Under the pieces are notes generated by a model that saw only the letters and a list, made by a program, of their open reading frames with translations, was not told the DNA's origin and ran no database searches. Source: Edaphochlamys debaryana (Eukaryota; Chlorophyta; Chlorophyceae; Chlamydomonadales). Taken from it: a stretch of DNA of 64,000 nt. The translations under genes were made by a program, and so were the position numbers. Positions 45,601 through 57,391 of this stretch are shown here, piece by piece (within the stretch, counting starts at the first letter, position 1; each line of letters opens with the position of its first letter). The stretch lies in assembly GCA_016858145.1 (NCBI GenBank), contig JAEHOE010000031.1:124001-188000 (forward strand), read 5' to 3'.

Positions 45601-48600
45601 CCCACCGCAAAGCCCGTTAGACCAAGCAGCAGACAGGCAGCTGTCATGCAAGTATACAGGTATGGCGTCACCACCCGGTGTAACCGAGGATGCCTACCCC
45701 TCTGCCCGCACCCTTTTGCCCCTGCCCACACCTGGATCCAAGACGCACACTGCGTGCCGGGCGAGCAACCCGACGAGCCCAGGCCCGACCAGGCGCACTG
45801 CGGGAGCGATACCAAGCGGCAGAACTCATCAGGCGCGTGGTTCAGGCGGTACAGTAATGCTCACACACGCGCTTTGAACCCCTGTAGGGCCCAGTCAGGC
45901 CCCCGAGTCAGGGCCCCAGCACAGAGCCAATCAGCCCCGGCCGCGTCCTCACCGCGACCATAGGCGCCGTAACGAGGACCACGCGGTTGACGCTGCTCCA
46001 CGTGACGTTAGCCTTGTACTGCGCGTCGTACAGGGCCGTACGGCAACCGAACCGTCAGTATGCCAGAGATTCAGCGTGTTGTCAGTCATGATTGCCTTGC
46101 GCGCAAGGCCCGCTAAAAGTGCGCGAGGGGAGGATAAGGCACGCACTCCTGCATTCCGCTCAAGCTGCCCCACCGCACCGCACCGCACCTTGTTGAGGGC
46201 AAGGTTGCGTGCGTTCCAGTACAGAGTGTCCAGCTCATTGCTCCGGCACCTGTACGGGTCCAGGTGGGGGTACATCGGGGAACCAGTAGGAGAGTCGTGG
46301 ACTCAAAAGCGCATACAGAGCCGTGTCCAGAACCAGCTTCGTCCAGGTAACGGCTGCTTAGCTCCATGACATCCTTGACCGCGGACCCCCGCGCTCACTG
46401 GCTGCTGAGGTCGTACGACACAAGAGTGGTGTTGCGGTTAAGGTCGGGTCGCGTGCCTGGGGGGGCGTGCATGGGGGCGCATGAGGATTGAGGCCAGTGT
46501 GACCTGGGCCCACCAGGGCCTACCAGGGCCCACCAGGGCCCGCATCTTTGCCTGGCCTTGCTGACCAGGTGCCCTCCAGGTGCTGTGCTACGGCGGTGTA
46601 CGGGCAACGCGCCCCGTACGCACAGGGCGGACCCCGTCGCCCTGTCCCGGCACTCAGGCCCCCTGCGCCCACCGCTGCAGGCGATGCTCTCCACGGGCAG
46701 CACCACCACCCGACTCCCGGGCATGAGCAGCTTGTTGAAGGAGCAGGTGGAGAACATGCGCTCTGGGGGGATGGGGGTGTTGAGGGGCAAGAGGGGGGAA
46801 AAGGGCGGGAGGCGTGGTCAGGTTGAAAGGAGGCCTAGATCACGGGTTTTGCAGGTGTACTGCACGATAAGGGACGCATTGCGCTATTGTCGATGAGAGC
46901 AGGCGTCGGGAGAACAGCCGAAGGGGCACCAGCGGACTGGCGGGGAGCTTACCAATAGTTGGACTCGTCCGTGGGTTGGCTGCCCGGGCGCTGATGAAGC
47001 GCTTCCTCAGCTCCTGCGCTTCAGGACATGCGTTTGAGCTGCATCTAGGCCCAATGGGCAAAGCAACCGCAACACCTGCCCACGCCCTGCGGCCCCGCTC
47101 CAGCCAGCCTCTGTACACTCCCGCTGAGAATGCTGACTATGTCGCGGGCCCTCGCACGCATTGGACCTGGGCGTCCCCTTCTCGGTGGCGTCACGGGGGC
47201 CTACCTCGGGGGTCACCGTGGGCGCAGCGCCGCAGAAGCTGAAGCTGAACACGGCCGTGGTGAGGTTGACGGGCTTCCCACCCACGATAAAGTCCTGCGG
47301 TCGCAGGATGCAAGGGGGCCGCGATGCACGCGGGCGGGGCTGACACGCACGGCCAGACTCATACATACCCCGCCGGTCGGTGCCGGGGTCCGGCCCGCCG
47401 CCGGCCTCAGCCGCCACTCCTGTCCTGTCCTTCCCTGACCGCATGAGCCTCTGCCATTTCCGAGGCGGGGCCTAGTGATGCGGCTCCCTGGTGCCCACCT
47501 TGGCGTCGCCCTTCTTGGTGACGTTGGTCGCCAGGACCGTGAGGGGCGTACCGGGGATGAGCCGGAGCTCGCTCAGCCGCCGGCGCCTCCGGGTCGACGC
47601 CCCACCGTCTGCGGCGGGCAGCCAGCAACGTTAGCCAAGGCAAAGTCCGGCCTGCGTGAGCCGTGCAGGGTGGCCCCCACCGCGAACACGCCCTGTTGCC
47701 GGCTGCCTTTTGAAGCACCCCAGCCCACCCGCGCGCAGCCATTGAGCTGCGTCAGCCCACTCAGCCCTTCTGCCCGCAGGCTCAGCCCTTGCATCCCGCA
47801 TCCCGCACGCTACAACCTGCACTTCTCCACCCCGCACATCCACACCCCAACCCACCCGCCAGTGCGCTCGTGAGCACCTCCACCTGTAGCTCCACCTCAT
47901 CACCCGTCACCGGCAGCTGCGGGCAAAGGTACAGTGTTGAAATGGACTCTTCTCACATGACACGCCGCAATTATCACGGCGGCAAGGCCCGCGCAGCTGG
48001 CCTCGTGCCGCCCATGCCCCACCTCCGGTGCCTGGGGGTCATAGGCGAGCTCCAGGGGCAGACCCAGCCCGGGCTCCTGCGGACCCGACATCGGCACGGG
48101 CCGGACACGGAAGGCGTCGTGATCAGGCTGGTAGGCAGGCGGTGACTATGACCAAGGAGGCCCCTCTGCACTCAGTCCCTTCTCCAGCTGCTCATAAGCA
48201 CGACAGTCCCCAACCCAGTCCCGTGCCCCACCGTGCCCGTAGGCTTCTCCTGCGGGTGGAAAGGGGGGAGGCACACAAGGTCATGCCTAATACAGGGCGC
48301 TCGAAACCTTGAGGCTTGCTTGAAGCCCCCGCCCCCAGGCCTCACGCCGGCACGCAGCACCCGCACCCACGCACCTCCAGCACCCAGGACGCGTTGGGGG
48401 GTGTCCGGGAGACTCCGATGTCATGGTACAGCCTCATCGCAATGGTGCCCTGCGGGGCAGCAGCGCAGGCGGACGCGCCGGGCCCATCAATTCAAGGCCC
48501 TGCACCGAGCACTACCCCGCGTCAGCCTGCCAGCACAGCCGCTTGGCTTGTGAACGTGCGTGCCTTTAACGCAAGCTTTGCGCCGGCTTGCAAGTGCGAC

Positions 48601-51051
48601 GAGTGACTAAGGAATAGGTCCCCAAAGACGGTGTAGCCCGTCGCACCGACAGGGTTACGACCGTGGTGGCGGGCTGGAGCTCCTCCGTGGGTGGAGGGTA
48701 GGCCCACTCGTAGGGCGGCTCCCAGGTATCCTCTTCCGCCAGCGGCTTGGGCGGGCGGCTCCCTCCTGGCGGCACGCCCCCACCGCCAGAGGTGTCATTG
48801 GAGCGTTTCACGGGCGGCGGTGACACGCCGGGCGGCGCGGGCTGTGGAAAGCGGGTAGGGGGCGAGGCCACCCGGGGCGGGCTAGGCGGGCTGACGGGGC
48901 GGGGCGCCGGAACCGGGGGAGTGGGGGATGAGGCGTTGGAGAATGGAGGCGAAGCATTAGGCGGGCGTGGGGATGGAGCGGGCGACGGCATCGGCAGAGG
49001 TGGCGCAGGCGGCGAAGGGGGTGCGGGTGGGTTTGGGGCAGGCGAGGGCGGCGCGGGCGGGGAAGGTGGGGAGGGCGGCGTCGAGGGTGGCGAAGGCGGG
49101 GAAGGCCGCGGCGACGGTGGGGAGGGCGGAGGAGACGGCGAAGGCGGGCCAGGCGGTGGAGGCAGCGGGGAGGGCGGAGAGGGCGGATGGGAGGGAGCAG
49201 GTGGCGGTGGGTAGACGGGAGCGGTTGTAGGGGGCGGGGGCTTGGGCCGGCCCTGCTTCGGCCGCCTGCAGGGTCCAGGGCACAGGGAGGGACGCCCCGG
49301 CGAGTTCAGCAACCAGCGAGACTTATTAAAGCCGGGCCTCCGGCAACATCAGTCAATCCCAACCATCACGACCCACTTGGGTGGCCATGGCCCCGGCGGC
49401 GGGCTGCGCTTGGCCTTGGGCTTTGGGGCGGGGTGGGGCGACGGCGATGCCCCGGGCGGAATGGCAGCACCGGGGCTGGGGCTCCGCCCAGGGCTTGGGA
49501 TGGGGCTGGGGACGAGGAGCGGGGGCGGCGGAGGCTGCGCTTTGGGACGTGGCCTGTGCCGCTTGGGGCTTGGCGGCGCCGGGCGTGGTCTCCTGCGCTT
49601 GGGGCTGGGCACTGCTAGGGGACTGGGGTGGGGATTGGGGTGGGGACTGGGGCTGGGCTCGGCCATTGGCACCGGCGGGGGCCGTGGCCTCCGGTGCTTG
49701 GGCGGGCGAGGCGGTGGGGGAGGGGCCGGGGGATGGAGGCACGGAGGGGGTGGAGGAGGCGGCGAGCGCTTTTTACGCTTGGGGCTGGGAGCCATGGGGG
49801 GGCTGGGGCGTGCCACGGGGCTGGGAGGCGGCCGGGGCCGGCGCCTTTGGCGCGGTCTCGGGCTCGGCGGCACGTCATCTGCGGGGAACGCACCAGTCCG
49901 CCCTCAGGTCCCGTGTGTCACAATAGCCAAGAACCCCCCCACGGCCCCTCGGTACCGTAAAGCCGAACGCCCGTACCATTAAAGCGGTGGCAGAACAGGC
50001 CTCCCTGAGCGGTGACGCCAATGCTGTTGGTGCTAATCTCGCAGTCCCATAAATACTGGAGGGAAGGGGTGTGTGGCAGAGGGGGACCGTGCAAGTGTTC
50101 AGGCTCCCAGCAAACCCAGACTTATGTCTAGATGTGCGCCCTGGCGCCTGCTCCGCCCCCAGTCTTACAGCCCTCCTCATGACCCAGACTCATGTCCTTC
50201 TGCCCGCAGTGCATTTCCGGGAGTTGGGGGTCCTGGCGCCTGCTCCTCGGACTCCGCCCGCCCGCTCCAAGCCAGCCTCCCAACCGGTCCCTGCCCTCAA
50301 GGCCTCGCACGGCCTCACCAGCTGAGCGACGGGGCCCTGGCCGCCGCCCGGGAGGTCACAGCCGCCGTTGCATTTGACGCTGCACTTCTCTCGGTTGAGT
50401 CGGCAGCCCGAGCACACGGGCCCGCTACCATCCGGCCGCTGGGGCAGGAGCGCAGTGAAGACGCCCACGCCCTGGAATGGGCACTCGACAGAGCCTACAG
50501 GTCGGGAGCCCACCGCAAGTCGGGATCAATGAAAGGATTGGGTGCTCAGGAGGGGCGGACATGGGCAGACAGGATCAGACGAGGGCGGAAGGGGGAAGGC
50601 GGAACAGGGAGAGCTAGTGCTTGCTCGACGGGGCAGACCGCACGGGCAGACCGGCGGGCCGGGGCTAGCCGAGGAGGGAAGTCAGCCGCTGAGCACCACC
50701 TTGTTCTCCTAATCAATCCATCTGAAGCATCGGCCGTTGCTGTCGCGCGCAGCGCGTGTGGAGCCACAGGCCGACAGTTTGGGTCGACATGCGCTGCTTC
50801 GGGTGACCCCCAACGAGTGTGCTGGTGTGACCTCCAGTCAAGAGGGGCACTGAGCACTCTAAAGCTATCCACCCATATTGGTGAGCGAGCCTGTCACCGC
50901 GCCTTCGTGGCGACATCGCCGAAGCCGAACCATGCGACCGTGAACATCACTCACCCGCGACGCGGCCAGTCCATAGTAATAGGATATTGAACGTCAGCGC
51001 CGCGGTGATGCAGCAGCCCGCTCGTCGGCTGGCGACAAAGGTCCTTGCCAT
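42695..51051 (-). CDS. VMP/gametolysin-like M11 metalloproteinase with proline-rich domains
   Basis: About 27 exons. Those I could phase: 50955-51051, 50319-50494, 49977-50055, 49377-49878, 48647-49265, 48375-48449, 48023-48127, 47856-47916, 47499-47608, 47205-47294, 46953-47013, 46673-46762, 46399-46456, 46189-46249, 45953-46018, 45732-45797, 45464-45493, 45298-45316, 44989-45137, 44784-44844; then an unresolved exon ending at 44422; then 44188-44283, 43925-44007, 43589-43715, 43313-43428, 43066-43127, 42695-42882. Signal peptide (ITAALTFNILLLWTGRVAG), Cys-rich domain, two proline-rich tracts, then the M11 peptidase domain with QELMHNTGLYHSNR, a QExxHxxGxxH zinc-site variant, and SDPMGYLD. 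The C-terminus has an Asp-rich segment (NNDADDDCDGVQDSEDPDC) and polyproline. Family members are secreted and act on cell-wall or matrix glycoproteins. N-glycosylation sequons are frequent. Confidence 0.8.
46505..46545. repeat. Short tandem repeat in a metalloproteinase intron
   Basis: Four near-identical 10-base units of the type ccaccagggc in intron 46457-46672. Confidence 0.6.
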
Positions 51052-51181
51052 GCCGGTCTCCACCTTGGCGCAGCACGCTGTCAAGGAGCGTCACGTATTA
51101 CATATCGCATTGGCTTCACTCTCGGCGCGTGTATCCCTGAGGCCTCTTCGTTCGGCAGAATTGCTGGCAGGCGATAGGATA

Positions 51182-51190
51182 CTATTTAAC
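51182..51190 (-). promoter_or_regulatory. TATA-like element upstream of the metalloproteinase gene
   Basis: The minus strand reads gttaaatag about 135 bases above the signal-peptide ATG at 51051. AT-rich in an otherwise GC-rich region; assigned by position only. Confidence 0.25.
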
Positions 51191-53017
51191 GCGCAAAGAA
51201 TAGCGTGCAGCGTCTCTTGAATTTGTATGCACGCGTCAAGAGGGGCGGCGCGTTTCGGGACTCAGTCGCGGGCTGCTGATCCCGCCCACCAGCCCCGACA
51301 CCTTTCGCCGGCCGCGTGTGTCGGTGCCTGGAAGCCCCCGGCGTCCCCGCGAAGGAATTCCCTATAAAACTCCCGCACGTCCTCCTCCCTCCCTGACGGC
51401 TCCTTGACCAACAGCTGCCGGGGGGAGGGCCCGCCTTACGGAACGAGGCCTGACAGAGTGACCGGCCCGGGAACTGTCAAGCTTACGGACTCGAAGCTGA
51501 AGGCGCATCCCCTACCGATCGGTCCAGTCCCGTCTGACCCTGCAGCCGCCGCCACAGTGTGGTGTGCCCCCTGGCGCAAGGAGCCACAAAACCCTACCGG
51601 CATCGAGCACGACTCAGCTGTGCTACGTGTTGTGGCACCAACAATGACGTTGCGTATAGCCCGGCGTGATCACCGGTATGCCCCGCGTGCCCTCGTGCAC
51701 CCGCAAGGCACCTCGAGGCAGTTCCTAATTGCCAGCTCATGTTGGCACCGCCTGACGGCGGCACAAGCCCCTTGCCATTTGCACCGCCTGCTGCATGCTC
51801 CCAGCGATGTAAGGGCTATGTCATTGCCGAGATCAGCCGGGAGCGCAAGCGCTAGGTTGCTGCCTGGTTCCGGCTTGGCAACGCAGAGGCGGCTACGGCA
51901 ATCTTGATGCCGTATCCGTGCGCATGCATCATGATCAGGGGACTGAAGGGATCAGCTCAGCCAGCTTTTACAAAACTCATGCGCTGAGCAAGAGCCTGAG
52001 AATCGTGATACTCGGATCTCGCTCGCTTGGATCTTCCTCCTCAACCTGGCACTCCATCTCAATACCTTCCATCCGTCGTCGGCGCCCGAATCATGGCAGC
52101 CGCAATGCAGTTCATTGAATCATGCTATTTGCACGGCAGCGCGGGGCACTCACTAAGAGCGGTCAAAGCGCGTCAGTCAACTTCATGGTCCAAGCCAACG
52201 CGGCCATCGCCACCCTTCACCATGCCTCATCCACCTCCACAACGCAATCCAACCGCAATCCTGGTGACACCTCACCGCCTCCACAACTCCACCGGTTGCT
52301 TGCTTGCTACGTTGTTCTTGGGTATCGAGTCACGTGCCCCGCGCTGCCAGTGCCTAGACATCTAATAGAGTCAATCAGAGAGATACACGCAGGGCCAAGC
52401 CGCCTCACGACGCACCAAGAGGGTTTGGTTTGCCCTGCCCAATCAAGTCACCACCTTTTCCGTTCGAGGAACCCGTCAAAAGGCCACTAGGGGCCTGTCA
52501 GTCACGGCCCCTTCGCTCAAGGGGCGCCAAGCCTGCAGTCGTATCTAAGCCCCCCCTCAAAGCCTGCCTTACGGCACGCCCCGTGATGGGCGTTTGAGTC
52601 AGCAATCCCCGCAACCATCCAGGCAGTCAAAGGAACGAAGCGGAAGAGAATGGGTACTGAGAGAGGAATGCACTGCACGAGCAAGAAACGTTGCCGGAAA
52701 CACGTAAGCCTGTTCCGCGCGCAGCTGGGGCCTCCTGACAGCCGGGGGCATCCTAGACCAAGCGTCATGAGAAGACGCGTGCCCACCGCCCAGACTGCAG
52801 CACGTCCTGCACGCACCGCGGGCTTACCGCCCCAAAACGCAGTGCGCGTCGGTCCTTCACCGTCAACCCCTCACACGAGCCACAAGCCAAATAACTCATC
52901 ATGTCCTTTCGCCGCCCATCTCTCAGGGCTACCATCCGTCCCTGCTCCTCCCATCCTTTCCCACCCCATCCCGTCCCAACACGTCAAACAAACCTCCTCC
53001 CCCCTCCTTTTCTTCGC
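51191..53017. other. Intergenic region between metalloproteinase and pherophorin genes
   Basis: Holds the upstream region of the metalloproteinase gene and the 3' region of the pherophorin gene, both minus strand. No gene recognised; frames present are short and lack domains. A plus-strand TATA-like cctataaaac occurs at about 51360, without a matching gene. Confidence 0.4.
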
Positions 53018-56000
53018 TTAACTGCCGAGGCTTCCTCTCAAGCCTTCCCCGGCTGTTGCCCCATCCTCCAACTCCAGTAACCCCGCCAGCTCGTCTCGGA
53101 GGACGGCCTTCCGCACAACGCCGCCTTCTCTCCCGCCCACAGCAAAATCCTGCTCCGCAAGTTGGCCGTTCACGGCGCCCGCGGCAGAGTCCACGCCAGC
53201 GCCTGGCGTCTCGGGGTCATTCGCAGAGCGGCCGAGCAACACGAGCGGGATACCGTCGTGCAGCCCCTGCGGGTCGTCGAACCCAGCTGTGCCACCCGCC
53301 TCGTCCTCCTCCTCCTCGTCGTCGTCCCCTGGGTGCGCCCAGCGGCCGGGTTCGTGTGGGTCGTCCACGCCCCGTGACGCCAACTCCCGCATCGCTCGTC
53401 GAACCGCGGGCGGAGGCGCCGATGTGTTGGCGCCTCGAGTCGGGCAGACGAGGGCCGGGACGTTGCGCTGATCGAACACGCGTGGCTCAGCGAGGCCGGG
53501 CGCGGCGAAGATAACCGAAGAGCGGTTGCAAGGCAGGCTCAGCACGCGGACAATCGTGTCGGCTCGCGTCGGCGTTGCGTAAGCGTTGTAGAAGACGAGG
53601 GCCTGATCCGTGGTCGCGAGCACGACAATGATTTTGGCGCCAGTGGTGGCGGGGTCGTTCAGCTGGCAGGTCGGGCCGTTGGTCACGTTCACCGAAGGCG
53701 GTACGGCCTGTACCGTAATCACCGTAAGTGCCGTACAGTGGGCGTTGGTCAACGGCCGCGTCAGGATCGAGTCCACAGACATAACCACCGTGCGGTTGTT
53801 GACCGTGATGTTGCCAAACGGCGGCGGCGGCGAGGGCGGCGGCGACGGCGGCGGGTTGCGGAGGCCTGGCGGCGGCGGCGGCGGCGGAGAACGCTTCTTG
53901 CGGGGGGAGGACGGAGGGATGTCGGGCGGCGGCGGGCGGCTGCCGCCGGGGGACGGCGGGGGAGGAGACCTCTTCTGTTTCCGAGGGGGGGGGCTGTCCA
54001 AGCCGACCGGAGGGGGCGGGCGCAGCGTGCCGGTGGGAGACGGCGGGGGGGGGGGACTTCTTGGTCTTGCGAGGAGGCGGCGGGCTGAGCGTGCTGACGG
54101 GAGGGGGCGGGCGTAGTGTGCCCGTGGGGGAGGGCGGCGGCGGTGACTTCTTGGTCTTTCGTGGAGGGGGAGGAGGAGTCTGCGACACAATGGGAGGCGG
54201 CCGCGGCGGCGGCGGGCGCAGCGTGCCGGAGGGGGAAGGCGGCGGCGGCGACTTCTTGGTCTTGCGAGGGGGCGGCGGGGGGGTGAGCGTGGTGGAGGGA
54301 GAGGGCGGCGGCGGTGACCTTTTCGTCTTGCGGGGCGGCGGCGGCGGCAAGCCGCCGGGGGAAGGCGGCGGCGGGGACTTCTTGGTCTTCCGGGGCGGCG
54401 GCGGCGGCGTACGGGCAATGGAGGGCGACGGGCGCGGCGGCGGTGGCCGGGCGAGCCCCGCAGGTATCGGCGACGGCGGCGGGCGCTTCTTGGTCCTGCG
54501 GGGCGGCGGCCGAGGGACGGTCGAGATCGGCTCCGGCGGCGGCGCGTCCGGGGGCTCATAGTCATAGCCTGGCGGAGGCGTGGCAAGCTCGCCAGGGTTG
54601 AAGGGCGGCCGCGGGGGGCGCGGGGGCGAGGGCGGCTTGGGCGGGGCCTGCGGTGCGAGGCCCGGAGGCCAAGGCATCGGAGGCACGGGGGCCGGGATGG
54701 GCGCGCCGCCGGGCGGGAACGGCGGCCGCGGCCGTGGCGGCCGGGGTGAGGGCCGTGGCGGCCGGGGGCGCAGTGCCTGCGGCTGCTGCGGGAAGCCCGG
54801 CGGCGGCATGTCCGGCGGCGGCGGCGCGGCCGGGTCTAGAGGGAAGTCCGGCGGCGGCGGGTCGGGCGACGGCGGCCGTGGCGGTGACGGCGGGGGTCGG
54901 CACTTGAGGGCCGGGACGTTAGCGCCAGAGAAGGTCTTGAAGCCAACCGTAGATCCCGTGCCGTCGTCGTACGACAGGTAGATGATCGAGTTGCACGGGA
55001 TGTTGTACTGCGTCGAAAACTCGCCGATGCCGGCCTCATTGAACACGCCAACCATGGCCCGAGCGCCCCGATCTGCTGAGAAGAACATCAGGGTCGACAC
55101 CAGCTGCGTCCGAGACGGCAGCGAGCAGAACGGATCATTGGTCGCTGGATCCAGACCCGCAATCTTGTACGAGTAGCGGATGATGAATCCGACATTATCG
55201 CAATCCGTCGGGCGGCTCACGGGCCCCGGGTAGAAGAGCTGCCACTTGAAAAAGATGCCCGGCGGCGGTGGCGGCTGGGGCGGTGGCGGCGGTGGTCTCG
55301 GTGGTGGCGGTGAGGGTGAGGGTGGCGGCGAGGGGAAGGGCGGCGGCGGTGGCGAGGGGCTGGGCGGCGGCGACAAGGGGGCCTTGGGGGCGGGGGGCTT
55401 GGGGGGCGACGGTGGACGGGACGGCGGCGGCGTGCAGTAGAACATGGGCCAGCGCGAATCGAAGCCATTGGTGCCGGGCAGGTTCCGATCCGGCACGGTC
55501 CTAAACAGGCCCACGCCCTGCATGGAGGAGTTTGAGTTGCACGGCAGCGCCAGCTGCCAGATCAGGAGCTGTTGCAGCTGGAAGCTGACGTTGGGGTAGA
55601 CCGGGAAGATGGTGTTGATGAAGATGGTGGCCGAATCCGGGGTGAGATCCCAGTTGACAAAGATCGTCGTGATCCTGTTTGAGAAGCCCACGCTACAGGC
55701 CGGCTGGGAGTGCGGCCGAGGCGTGACCGAGAGCCAAGATACCAGAGTGCTGTTGATGTTGGAGCAAGTGGTGTCCAGGGGCAAGGCGGCATCGGTGGCG
55801 ATAACCATCCCGACCGAGGTGGTTGGGGGGAAGGGCGGCATGGGCGGCGACGGCGGCTGGGGCGGCGGCGGGCGCGGCGGCTTTGGCGGTGCCGGCGGGG
55901 GCGAGGGCGGTTTTGGCGGCATGGTGGGGGGAGGGTGGGGCGGCGAGGGCGGGGGGGAGGGCGGCGCGATGCAGTCGGGGGTGGTGATGGCGTTGATGTC

Positions 56001-57391
56001 GGGGGCGTCGTTGGGGTCGGAGGATGTGCCACGTGGCACGAAGGTGGCGAGCGGGGTGTTGAGGCCGCACGTGGTCGAGTCAACGTTGTCGTACGGGCCG
56101 AGCTTGACCTGGACCTTGATGAACAGCGGTATGTCGGGCGCCGCTAGGTTGCGGGGCACGCCCGTGCAGTTCGGCAGGGCCGTGCTGTTGAGGCACAGGC
56201 AGGGCTGGTTGACGTTGGGGCTGGGGTTGAAGGTCGCTCCCTCGAGAGGGTTGCAGACCTGCTGCAGGTCGATCGACAGCGTGTAGCAGGTGTAGAAGCC
56301 CGACTGGTACACCACGTCCACGTACTGCGGTCTCGAGAGGCCCGCTTGCGAGTCCCACACCGCCACCTGCACCACCTGCTTGGTGGTGGGGTCGGTGCTC
56401 ATCATGTAGTTGCAGTTGAACACCAGCGTGATGTACAGCCGCCCGTTGTACGACAGGAAGATGTATGCCGTACCGACGGTGGTGTTGGCCTGGGGCGAGT
56501 TTGAGGCGCCCTTAATGCTGTACGTTCGTACGCCATCCGTCGCGTCGCAGATGCCGGTGACGGGGAAGAAGGTGGCGCCGGTGACATTGGCTAGCGCGGG
56601 CACCTGGGGCAGTGAGCACAGGGATGCCTCTCGCCAGAAGTTGTCTGCGGGCCGGACACTCTGCGCATGGGAAGGGAGGGGAATGGAGGGGAGTTCAGCG
56701 ACAAGGTTCAGCTGAGAGTGGCCGGGCGGGGGGTGATGGAGGGGGAGCGGTGTGGGGTTGGGGGTGGGGTTGCCGGGGCGCATGGCGGGTGCTTCGCCGT
56801 GGAGGGCTCCTTGTCAGCACCTAGCCTAAGGTAGCTGGCTAGGCGCAAGCGAATCTGCATCAGAACGCGTCCTTCACACTGCCGCTTGCTGGCTTGCGTG
56901 CTGGACGCTCTTCCGCGCGACACCGGGTTGCCACGGGTGCCACCTGTGCGCTTCCCACGTCGCTTCCCGACAGGTCACCCCGTGCCCCGCCTGCCACGGC
57001 TCATCCCACCCGCCCAGAGCCCATACCCTCCCGGCCCTTCACAGGCGCCACTGCCCTGCCGCTCGACCATCCTAGGGCCCGGCCCCGCTCCCCAACCCTG
57101 GCGGCCAGAGCCGTGACCCACCGTTGCGCAGGCTGTCCCTCCTGCACAGGTTGGGCACACCGCAGAGGGTTCCCCGGCTTTGTTGTACGTGCTGCAGTAG
57201 AAGCTCGGCGGCAGGGCCGCCGAGCCCTGCGCCGACGCCGTGCTGGATAATAGCGCGGTCGCCAGCGCTAAGAGCGCGGCGACGAGAAGGCGCGGCGTCC
57301 GAGTTTGGCGCCATCTGTTGCGCTGCGACGATTCCCCAGGCCGTCCTGGGCACGTCGCGGACGCAAAGTCTAGTGGTCGTCGTGTCGTCAT
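53018..57391 (-). CDS. Multi-domain pherophorin-family matrix protein (frame break at 54045-54055)
   Basis: Two exons: 57122-57391 (first ATG at 57391) and 53018-56660. Exon 1 encodes a signal peptide (LLVAALLALATALLSSTASA) followed by Cys-containing mature start. The large exon holds four pherophorin (DUF3707-like) globular segments separated by proline-rich spacers: about 56660-56030, 55810-55430, 55255-54900 and 53822-53410, each with the family's FC.LP or CSLP start, paired Cys, V.S..... and a closing PxLxC/YC near the spacer. The third spacer contains eight basic units such as PPPRKTKKSPPPPSP. A C-terminal acidic tail follows the last domain. Pherophorins are hydroxyproline-rich glycoproteins of the volvocine extracellular matrix; most have two globular domains around one rod. 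The reading frame shifts at an 11-base G run; one base more would restore it, so an assembly error or a real disabling indel are both possible. Confidence 0.85.
54045..54055 (-). other. Homopolymer with apparent frameshift in pherophorin
   Basis: Eleven consecutive G on the plus strand lie where sister repeats have mixed ggcggcggcgg. Upstream of it (N-terminal side) coding is in one frame with the PPPRKTKKSPPP unit; downstream the unit pattern and the fourth pherophorin domain continue in another frame. The length differs from in-frame by one base. Confidence 0.75.

Noticed and set aside
48747..49214. Gly-rich plus-strand frame resembling a glycine-rich wall protein
   Set aside because: Complement of a proline-rich exon of the metalloproteinase gene; no start or splice context on the plus strand.
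53610..54561. Gly-rich plus-strand frames
   Set aside because: Complement of the pherophorin proline spacer.
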